The position numbers and the translations under genes were made by a program. 64,000 nucleotides of DNA from CADEED01 sp963839685 (GTDB taxonomy: Bacteria; Pseudomonadota; Gammaproteobacteria; Steroidobacterales; Steroidobacteraceae): contig CAWIVS010000011.1 in assembly GCA_963839685.1 (NCBI GenBank), forward strand, positions 124,001 to 188,000. Direction: 5' to 3'. Positions within the stretch are counted from its first letter, which is position 1. Every line of letters begins with the position of its first letter. Shown piece after piece: positions 57,864-64,000 of this stretch. The notes beneath the pieces are model-generated. The model saw only the letters and a list, made by a program, of their open reading frames with translations, did not search any database and was not told the origin of the DNA.

Positions 57864-58465
57864 CCAACGAGTTGCTGATCTCCCCGGCCGCGGAGCGCAA
57901 CAAGGAGCCCATCCTCACTGTGCTGGAAACCGTGCTGCCTGAGACCGGCAGTGTGCTCGAAATCGCCTCTGGCACGGGTCAACACGTGTGTTACTTCGCG
58001 GCAGAATTGCCCGGTATCCGCTGGCAGCCTACCGAACCCGATGAGGCGCATCGCGCGGTGATCGTGGCGCGCATTCGCGAAGCAGCGCTGCAAAATGTCG
58101 AACCACCGCTCGCGCTCGACGTACACGAACAACGCTGGCCAGTGGCCGCGGATTACGACGCCGTCTTGTGCATCAACATGGTCCACATCTCGCCCTGGTC
58201 GTCGACCAACGCGTTGTGTCTCGGCGCCGTGCGCCACCTGCGTGCACGCGGCAAGCTGGTGCTCTACGGGCCCTATCTCGAGAACGGCGCCGCGGTGCAA
58301 TCCAATCTCGACTTCGACGCCACGCTCAAGCGCCGCAATTCCGAGTGGGGGCTGCGCGATCTCGACGAGGTGACGCGCACGGCGGCGTTGCATGGCCTGC
58401 AACGGCAGCAAGTCGTGCGCATGCCCGCGAACAATCTCACCGTGGTCTTCAGAAGGACGCTGTAG
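57860..58465 (+). CDS. DUF938 SAM-dependent methyltransferase-like protein
   Basis: A 201-residue class I methyltransferase fold. The opening block SPAAERNKEPILTVLETVLP and motif I VLEIASGTGQHVCYFA are diagnostic of DUF938. WQPTEPDEAH is the acidic loop for the SAM ribose and INMVHISPWS the motif IV region. Substrate unknown. It is translationally coupled to the small membrane protein and ends 5 bp from the convergent hydrolase gene. Confidence 0.92.
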   Translation: MTNELLISPAAERNKEPILTVLETVLPETGSVLEIASGTGQHVCYFAAELPGIRWQPTEPDEAHRAVIVARIREAALQNVEPPLALDVHEQRWPVAADYDAVLCINMVHISPWSSTNALCLGAVRHLRARGKLVLYGPYLENGAAVQSNLDFDATLKRRNSEWGLRDLDEVTRTAALHGLQRQQVVRMPANNLTVVFRRTL

Positions 58466-58470
58466 CCGGG

Positions 58471-59217
58471 TCAGGGATTGCGGATACGCACGTCCGCCTG
58501 CATCGACCAGTCATTATGGCCGCCGTCGATGAGGTGAAACTTCGCCTGCGGGCGGCTCGCGGCCAGCGCCTGCGCATGTCGCACAGCGATGATCTCGTCC
58601 CGCTCGGCGCCGAATACGTCGATTGGCCCGTGGTAATTCGCAACTGCTTCGACGTTGTTCCACGTCCCGGCCAGCAGCACGCTCATCGGCATGTAACGCA
58701 TGTGATCCTTGCCCACCGATTTCAGGTCATCGAACGGCACGATGAACACCAGCTTGTCGGGAGGCTGATCCGCCGCGCCGAGCATCGCCGCGGGACCGCT
58801 GCCGATCGACTCGGCGGCCACGCACACCGGCGTGCCGGGAAATTTCGCTCGCAACAACTGGTATGCCTCGAAAGCGGCCGCATCGAAGCTTTTGCGCGAG
58901 GGTGTTCCGGGCCGCTGTCCGTACCCCGGGTACTCCATGATGAACACCGAGTCGCCGGGTGAATATGCGTCGAGTGCGTACACCCGATCCGCCGCCTGGC
59001 CGCCGTTTCCATGCAACATCAGCCAGATGTTTTCCGGTTGCGGCACTTCGCGCGCGAAGCCGATCAGGGCGCCTTCGTGCGTCCAGCGAACCAGGCCATT
59101 GTCACTGGAGTTGTGCGTGGGAAAGAACAGCGCACTGCGCTGCAGCGCCTGGCAGCCGAAGAACACGATCAGGCAGAAAAGTCCGATCAACGCCACGGCG
59201 ATGATTTTTCCGGCCAT
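58471..59217 (-). CDS. Membrane-anchored alpha/beta hydrolase
   Basis: A 248-residue hydrolase. An N-terminal hydrophobic segment (VALIGLFCLIVFFGCQAL) acts as an anchor; FFGC could be a weak lipobox. The fold has the oxyanion HGNGGQA, nucleophile Ser in AAESIGSGPAA, an acid region FGAERDEI and catalytic His in DGGHNDW. This is the pattern of BEM46/Fsh1-like serine hydrolases facing the periplasm or cytoplasm side of the membrane. Substrate unknown. It lies 50 bp downstream of the S9 peptidase and may be co-transcribed. Confidence 0.85.
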   Translation of the reverse strand: MAGKIIAVALIGLFCLIVFFGCQALQRSALFFPTHNSSDNGLVRWTHEGALIGFAREVPQPENIWLMLHGNGGQAADRVYALDAYSPGDSVFIMEYPGYGQRPGTPSRKSFDAAAFEAYQLLRAKFPGTPVCVAAESIGSGPAAMLGAADQPPDKLVFIVPFDDLKSVGKDHMRYMPMSVLLAGTWNNVEAVANYHGPIDVFGAERDEIIAVRHAQALAASRPQAKFHLIDGGHNDWSMQADVRIRNP

Positions 59218-59267
59218 CACCAGCACCTTCGTTATGTGGAAGCCTCGTTGCGCATGGCCATGCAGGA

Positions 59268-61400
59268 CTATTCGAGGGCCAGCCAGCGCGCCAGCCACGC
59301 GTTCAGCTCCGCGTAGAACAACCGGCTGTTCTCGCCCTTCTGTATCCAGTGGTTCTCGTCCGGGAACACGACCAGGCGGCTGGGCACCTGCATGCGCTGC
59401 AGGGCGCTCCAGTATTCCAGCGTATTGTTGAGCGGCACGCGGAAATCGCTTTCGCCGATAGTGACCAGCACCGGTGTGCGAAACCGGTCGGCGAAACGGA
59501 TTGGATTCTGCTCGCGCCATCCGGCGCCCTGTTTCCATGGCGGGCCGCCCATGTTTACCTCGCGCGAGTAGATAGTATCGCTCGTGCCCCACTGCGCCTC
59601 GAGGTTCACCAGGCCCGCATGACTCACCAGGCACCTGTAGCGCGTGGTCGTGGCCTGCAGCCAGTTCGAGAGATGCCCGCCGTAGCTCGCGCCGCCGGCA
59701 CATTGTCGGCCTCCGTCGATGAATCTGAACTCGCGGATGGCTGCGTCGGCGGCCTCGTTGATCTCGTCTGCCGGGCCCTTCAGGGGATCACCCTGTATGG
59801 AACGCGCGAACGCCTCGCCGAAGCCGGTCGATCCCGAGTAGTTGGTGAGCAGCAGCACGTAGCCCGGCGCCGCCAGCAGGTGATAGTTCCAGCGGATGAA
59901 GAACTGGTCGCGCCACATGCCGTGGGGTCCGCCATGGATGACGACGAACAATGGGTACTTCTTCGAAGCATCGAAACCAGGTGGCCGCACGACGAAACTG
60001 TGGATGCGCTTTCCGCGGCTCGAGGTGAACCAGAAATTCTCGATATGCGGCAGATCGAGCTGCGCCACGCGCGCGGCATTGAAGCGCGTGAGCACCAGCG
60101 CCTTGCCATTCTGCGGGTTGATCAGGGCAACTTCCGCGGGCGCGCTGGCGCTTTCCCAGGTGCCGTACAGGGTAACGTTGCTGACCCGGTCGGGAATCAC
60201 GATGTTGGTGTAGGAGCCCTCATCAACGCCGAACAGGGTCTGCACCGTGCCGCCGCCGAGCCGCACGGAGAACAGTTTTTCGCTGCCCGCTTCCTCGGCC
60301 GTGAAGTACACGGTGCGCGAATTCGGTGTGATCGCGTAACTGTTCACGGCGAGATCGATGCCGCCGGTGACCATGCGCGGCTCACCCGGGTCGGGCCATG
60401 AGAACGCCGCGAGGCGCGCCGTGTTGTACACGTATTCACCCTGCTGCTCTTCGACCACGGCGAGCAGCGTGCGGCCATCCGGGGTGAATTGCGGCAGTGA
60501 CCAGCTGTTCACGCCGCGGGTGATGGCGCGCGGCTCGCCGCCTGCCACGTCCACGACGAGCAGCTGGGAATCGGTGAATGCAAACGCCGCCTTGTCGCGA
60601 TTGGTGGCGGCGGCAAACACCAGCGAACGGTTGTCGGGTGTGAACGCGATTTCGAGTTCTTCGCCAATGTCGGTCTGCCGTCCCGCGAAGCCCGGGTTGG
60701 CGAGCAGCTGGGTACCGGCCAGCAGGTCCCGCGGCGACCCGGTCGGCAGTCCATCCTCGTCCAGCGGCTGCACGAAGATGCGCACCTGGCGCTCGTCGAG
60801 CCAATGATCCCAGCTGCGAATCGGAAAGCCGTCGAAGATTCGTGCACTCGATTTGCGGGTACGGTGCGCCTCGATCTTTGCCTTGTTGGTCTCCTCGTCG
60901 TATGCGCCGGGATACATGATGGACACGAAGGCGAGCTGCCGGCCGTCGTGCGCAAATACCGGGGCGCGTGCGCCGCCCGACAGATTCGTGAGCCGCTGCG
61001 CTTCGCCTCCGCTGGCGAGATCGAGCGAGTAGAGCTGTGGAACATCGTCGCTGTCGCGCTGTGCGCTGAACACGATTCGGCGGCTGTCCGGACTCCAGAT
61101 GACGCCGCTCTCCGGTCGCCGCGTGGATGTCAGCCGGCGGCTGGAATTGCGCGCGCTGGTATCGATGAGCCACAGGTCGCTGAGGTGAATGTTGTCGTCA
61201 TAGGATGGCTCGACCACCGGCACCACGATCCAGCGGCCGTCGGGGCTCACCTGCGGCGGCCCGATGCGCTTCATGAGCCAGATATCTTCGTGAGTCGGTA
61301 TCTTTTTCGCGGCGGCCGTCGCGCCCGATACGGCGAAGGCTGCAAACAACAGCAACGCCAGCGTCGCTACCGTACGCGGAAATCTGCGGGTGGATTTCAT
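59268..61400 (-). CDS. Exported S9-family prolyl oligopeptidase-type peptidase
   Basis: A 710-residue secreted peptidase. The start at 61400 gives a signal peptide (TVATLALLLFAAFAVSGATA). A seven-bladed beta-propeller (WSPDSRRIVFSAQRD, FAHDGRQLAFVSI, FTPDGRTLLAVVEE) covers residues about 40-430. The C-terminal hydrolase has IHGGPHGMWRDQF (oxyanion), GGASYGGHLS (Ser), TIGESDFRVP (Asp) and PDENHWI (His). This order fits dipeptidyl-/acylaminoacyl-peptidases. It probably degrades peptides in the periplasm for nutrition. Confidence 0.92.
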   Translation of the reverse strand: MKSTRRFPRTVATLALLLFAAFAVSGATAAAKKIPTHEDIWLMKRIGPPQVSPDGRWIVVPVVEPSYDDNIHLSDLWLIDTSARNSSRRLTSTRRPESGVIWSPDSRRIVFSAQRDSDDVPQLYSLDLASGGEAQRLTNLSGGARAPVFAHDGRQLAFVSIMYPGAYDEETNKAKIEAHRTRKSSARIFDGFPIRSWDHWLDERQVRIFVQPLDEDGLPTGSPRDLLAGTQLLANPGFAGRQTDIGEELEIAFTPDNRSLVFAAATNRDKAAFAFTDSQLLVVDVAGGEPRAITRGVNSWSLPQFTPDGRTLLAVVEEQQGEYVYNTARLAAFSWPDPGEPRMVTGGIDLAVNSYAITPNSRTVYFTAEEAGSEKLFSVRLGGGTVQTLFGVDEGSYTNIVIPDRVSNVTLYGTWESASAPAEVALINPQNGKALVLTRFNAARVAQLDLPHIENFWFTSSRGKRIHSFVVRPPGFDASKKYPLFVVIHGGPHGMWRDQFFIRWNYHLLAAPGYVLLLTNYSGSTGFGEAFARSIQGDPLKGPADEINEAADAAIREFRFIDGGRQCAGGASYGGHLSNWLQATTTRYRCLVSHAGLVNLEAQWGTSDTIYSREVNMGGPPWKQGAGWREQNPIRFADRFRTPVLVTIGESDFRVPLNNTLEYWSALQRMQVPSRLVVFPDENHWIQKGENSRLFYAELNAWLARWLALE

Positions 61401-61478
61401 TCCGCAGAAGGTAACGCAACTCAATCCCGGTTTGTGCATCACTTGCTGCGGATGTGCGCCGAGGCGAGACTAACGCGG

Positions 61479-61734
61479 TGAAAAGACTCGTGAAGCCGTG
61501 GACGGTGCCTTGGTCTGCGTCGTCCTGGCACTGGTGTTGCTGGCCGCCGATGTGAGCCATTTCGGCGGCGTATTTTTCCGGGTCGAGGCTGGCTTTCCGG
61601 GGAGTTGTTCGCCGGTTGCGCTCGTCGGCAGCAGCGCGGACATCTATCTATCGGTCCGGTATCGGGCCAGCCACGCGGCCTGCGCCGCGCGCTGTCGCAA
61701 ACTCGAGGTGCTCATTTGCAAACTGGACCCGTGA
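61479..61734 (+). CDS. Small hypothetical membrane protein, possible frameshift
   Basis: A GTG at 61479 reads VKRLVKPWT. Near 61507-61510 another frame continues with VCVVLALVLLAADVSHFGGVFF, a clear membrane helix, to a TGA at 61732-61734. Joining them needs removal of one base, as in other genes here. Alternatively translation starts at GTG 61498. The stop overlaps the next start as GTGA. No family is recognised; the hydrophilic tail RKLEVLICKLDP is short. Confidence 0.35.
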
Positions 61735-62084
61735 TTTCTCCACCGCCGGCCCGCGGCCTGCGCTCCGGTGCGTTGCTGGTCAGCTGCCTGATCAGCGTGG
61801 CAGGCGCTCTCGTGGTGCTGTTCGCAATGGGCAGTGCCAGCGATACGCGGCACGCATCGGCCTGGGCGCTGGTGCAGTTTCTTTCCGGTGTCTGGGCCGG
61901 TGTGTTAGGCGCCAACAGCCCATTCCTGCACGGCCTGGTCGCCGGAATACCGGCCCTCGTGCTGGGGCTGGCCATCAGCAGTCCGTTGCCCGCGCATTTT
62001 GTGGTGGTCGCCTGGTTCCTTGCGCCGGCTGCCGCCCTGGTAGCCGCGGGCGCCATGCGATTCATGCGGCGGCGGGAGCCCTGA
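61731..62084 (+). CDS. Hypothetical multi-helix membrane protein
   Basis: A 117-residue protein with about four hydrophobic segments (GALLVSCLISVAGALVVLFA, WALVQFLSGVWAGVLGA, GIPALVLGLAISSPLP, VAWFLAPAAALVAAGAM) and a basic end RFMRRREP. It starts at GTG 61731, overlapping the previous stop. No domain is recognised. It is convergent with the pyrophosphatase gene. Confidence 0.55.
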   Translation: MISPPPARGLRSGALLVSCLISVAGALVVLFAMGSASDTRHASAWALVQFLSGVWAGVLGANSPFLHGLVAGIPALVLGLAISSPLPAHFVVVAWFLAPAAALVAAGAMRFMRRREP

Positions 62085-62108
62085 CATCCGCGGGTGGCGG
62101 CGGGCGGA

Positions 62109-62741
62109 TCAGCTCTGCCGCCGCTCCTGCGTTGCTTCGCCGAAGGACTCCAGGTAGTCCAGGCGTGCCGCTTCGATCACCGCCTTGGCGTGATCGAAGC
62201 CGTACTTGCCGGAGATCTGCAGCTTGTTAGGTTCGCCCGGCACGAGTTTGTAGGTGCTGAAATAGTGCTCGAGACGTTCGACCAGCACGGGTGGCAGCTG
62301 CGATATTTCCTGCACGGTGTCCCAGACGTAGTCGCCCTCGAGCACGGCGATGATCTTGTCATCGGCTTCACCGCGGTCGATGAGCTTCAGGCCACCGATC
62401 ACGCGCGCGCGCAACAACACCTCGTTGCGCTCGATCGGCCGTTCGCTCACCACGCAGATGTCGAGCGGGTCGCCGTCACCCTTTTCACAGCCGGGCGCCA
62501 GTTTCGCGATGCGCGCACCGCAATAGGTGCGTGGGACGAATCCATACAGCGCCGGCGGGTGGGACGAGGTGCGCTGCGGCCGGTCGACCCGCAGGTATCC
62601 CGAGACCTTGTCGATCTCGTACTTGATCATGTCGAAAGGCGTGATTTCGATGTACGCGTTGACGATGCGTGGAGCGTCGACCCCGAGCTCCAGGCCGTGC
62701 CAGGGATGCGGCCGCCAGCGCGAAAAAATGAGGTCTTTCAT
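62109..62741 (-). CDS. ppa: Inorganic pyrophosphatase (family I)
   Basis: A 210-residue soluble pyrophosphatase. The metal-binding signature is GDGDPLDICV. YEIDKVSGYLRVDRPQ and YGFVPRTYCG are the usual substrate-binding strands. Start ATG 62741 fits the N-terminus MKDLIFSRWRPHPWHG; a longer start would run into the divergent fabH promoter. It is somewhat longer than E. coli PPase (176) at the C-terminus. It pulls biosynthetic reactions by removing pyrophosphate. Confidence 0.93.
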   Translation of the reverse strand: MKDLIFSRWRPHPWHGLELGVDAPRIVNAYIEITPFDMIKYEIDKVSGYLRVDRPQRTSSHPPALYGFVPRTYCGARIAKLAPGCEKGDGDPLDICVVSERPIERNEVLLRARVIGGLKLIDRGEADDKIIAVLEGDYVWDTVQEISQLPPVLVERLEHYFSTYKLVPGEPNKLQISGKYGFDHAKAVIEAARLDYLESFGEATQERRQS

Positions 62742-62782
62742 GGACGTGAACTGTAAAGGAGTTACGTCTATCCTCACAGCCC

Positions 62783-63877
62783 ATGCCAGCCGCCAAACAT
62801 GCCGCCATCGTCGGATGGGGCAAATGCCTACCTCCCGCAGTGCTCAGCAACGCGGATCTCGCCACCTTTCTCGACACCACCGACGAGTGGATCCTGACGC
62901 GCACTGGCATTCGCGAACGGCGCGTTTCGCACGTACCGCTGGGCGAGATCAGTTACGTGGCCGCCGCGCGCGCGCTGGCCTGCGCCGGCATGCAGGGCAA
63001 GGAACTCGAGCTGATCGTAGTCGGGACCACCAGCTACGACGACCAGGTACCCAACGTGGCCTCGGGTATCCAGCGCCGCGTCGGCGCCGACGGCTGCGCG
63101 GCCATGGACGTCAACACCGCCTGCACGAGTTTTCTCTATTCGTTGTCGACGGCCACGGCCATGATCCGCACCGGCGTGGTCAGCAACGCGCTGGTCATCG
63201 GTTCCGAAATCATTTCGCCGTTCATGGACTGGAGCGACCGGAACGTCGCGGTGTTGTTCGGCGACGGCGCCGCCGCCGTGGTGCTCAAGGCAACCGACCG
63301 GGAGGAAGGGTTGTTAGCCGAACGGCTCGGCTGTTACGGAGAGGCGCGCGAAATCCTGCGCGTGCACGGCATGGGCGCGGGATACGCGCACCAGGGTCGC
63401 ATCCTCGGCCAGACCGAGTGGCAGTTCGAAGGCCAGGAGATCTTCAAGAAGGCCGTCCATGGCATGAGCACGGCGTGCGCCGAAGCGCTGGCGAAATTGG
63501 GCAAGAGCGCCGACGACATCGACCTGGTGATCCCGCACCAGGCAAACCTGCGAATCATCGAAGCCGTCGCCAAGAAGACCGGCGTGCCGATGGAGCGCGT
63601 GTTCACGAACGTGCATCGCTACGGAAACATGTCGGCGGCAACGGTGCCCGTGGCGTTGTGCGAGGCGATCGAAGAAGGACGTGTCAAACCCGGGGCACTG
63701 CTGCTCATGCCCTCGTTCGGCGGCGGCCTCACGTTCACGGGTCACGTGGTGCGTTGGGGCGAACGCGTGACGCCCCTCGAAACCAGCGACGTCGCGCTGC
63801 CACCTGACAACCAGACGGCCCTGGACCTGGTGCACAAGTATCGATCGATCAAGTCGCTACGCGTGTCAGCCGTCTGA
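62783..63877 (+). CDS. fabH: 3-oxoacyl-ACP synthase III family protein (FabH-like)
   Basis: A 364-residue thiolase-fold enzyme. The catalytic triad is Cys114 in VNTACTSFLY, His in DLVIPHQANLRI and Asn in VHRYGNMSAATV. It condenses acyl-CoA with malonyl-ACP. It is about 45 residues longer than E. coli FabH, mainly as a C-terminal extension (VALPPDNQTALDLVHKYRSI), and stands outside any fab cluster. A specialised beta-ketoacyl synthase role (OleA-, PqsD- or branched-starter-like) is therefore possible. Confidence 0.88.
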   Translation: MPAAKHAAIVGWGKCLPPAVLSNADLATFLDTTDEWILTRTGIRERRVSHVPLGEISYVAAARALACAGMQGKELELIVVGTTSYDDQVPNVASGIQRRVGADGCAAMDVNTACTSFLYSLSTATAMIRTGVVSNALVIGSEIISPFMDWSDRNVAVLFGDGAAAVVLKATDREEGLLAERLGCYGEAREILRVHGMGAGYAHQGRILGQTEWQFEGQEIFKKAVHGMSTACAEALAKLGKSADDIDLVIPHQANLRIIEAVAKKTGVPMERVFTNVHRYGNMSAATVPVALCEAIEEGRVKPGALLLMPSFGGGLTFTGHVVRWGERVTPLETSDVALPPDNQTALDLVHKYRSIKSLRVSAV

Positions 63878-63909
63878 GCATCCGAACTCGAGGACGCCAC
63901 GCACGGGCA

Positions 63910-64000
63910 TCATTGAATGTCGATGACCACCTTGCCGCGCGCGCGGCCCGTCTCCAGATATTCGATGGCCTGCGCGGTCTGGGTGAGTGGATAGCTGCGA
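63910..64000 (-). CDS. C-terminus of an MDR-type zinc/quinone oxidoreductase (5' end outside window)
   Basis: Thirty residues reading YPLTQTAQAIEYLETGRARG and KVVIDIQ to a TGA at 63910-63912. This is the typical end of medium-chain dehydrogenase/reductase NADPH:quinone oxidoreductases. The remainder lies beyond the right edge. It is convergent with fabH, 33 bp apart. Confidence 0.8.
   Translation of the reverse strand, partial: RSYPLTQTAQAIEYLETGRARGKVVIDIQ

Noticed and set aside
11793..63320. Recurrent TTGTTAG/CTAACAA strings inside GC-rich genes (rare TTA leucine codons)
   Set aside because: A rough expectation from base composition gives at least as many occurrences, so no enrichment can be claimed by eye.

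Overview
The window is 64 kb of GC-rich, gene-dense chromosome from a gammaproteobacterium. Gene content and order (dapF-DUF484-xerC-hslV-hslU; polA-engB-cytochrome c4-dsbA; ubiK-comM beside glnK-amt; a transcarbamylase of the acetyl/succinylornithine type in the arg cluster) point to the Xanthomonadales/Steroidobacteraceae neighbourhood. This placement is inferred from synteny and protein motifs only. No prophage, insertion sequence, plasmid gene or CRISPR array was seen.

Layout. 0-10 kb: a GT4 glycosyltransferase and PAP2 phosphatase, a YdbH/YdbL-type envelope pair, a YadG/YadH-type ABC exporter, a TonB-C-domain protein and a secreted S8 peptidase. 10-22 kb: an unknown gene divergent from an FlhC-like regulator around a long AT-rich palindrome, then nudC, an NRDE protein, tamA-tamB-alkB, and a DUF1444 gene followed by an internally deleted yiiX remnant. 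22-31 kb: the arginine cluster argR-argG-(P-loop gene)-argC-argD-argF'-argB-argH. 31-40 kb: thioesterase, lptM, polA, a small outer-membrane protein, a structured RNA candidate, engB, cytochrome c4, dsbA, corA, tRNA-Arg(CCG), cytochrome c5. 39.5-48.5 kb: comM, ubiK, glnK-amt behind a sigma-54 promoter, a beta-hydroxyacid dehydrogenase with AlgZ/AlgR, a 2Fe-2S protein and a DUF2167 protein. 48.5-64 kb: CoA-binding protein, GH106 rhamnosidase, VOC/GNAT pair, dapF-xerC-hslVU block, methyltransferase, hydrolase, S9 peptidase, ppa, fabH and the end of an MDR dehydrogenase.

How genes work together. TamA/TamB, YdbH/YdbL and LptM all serve outer-membrane building. GlnK and Amt couple ammonium uptake to nitrogen status. 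The arg cluster would make arginine from an N-acylated glutamate and carries its own repressor with a likely ArgR operator. Its transcarbamylase has Ala at the residue that separates N-acetyl- from N-succinylornithine enzymes, which favours a succinylated route. No N-acyltransferase or deacylase gene is recognisable in the cluster, while an uncharacterised P-loop gene sits inside it.

Quality caution. At least seven genes (glycosyltransferase, ydbH, the outer-membrane protein, cytochrome c4, amt and a hypothetical near 52.9 kb; possibly one near 61.5 kb) are broken by small indels. In every case the family-like protein returns if one or two bases are removed. One-directional indels like this suggest residual insertion errors in the assembly rather than decay, and affected genes are annotated as joined products.
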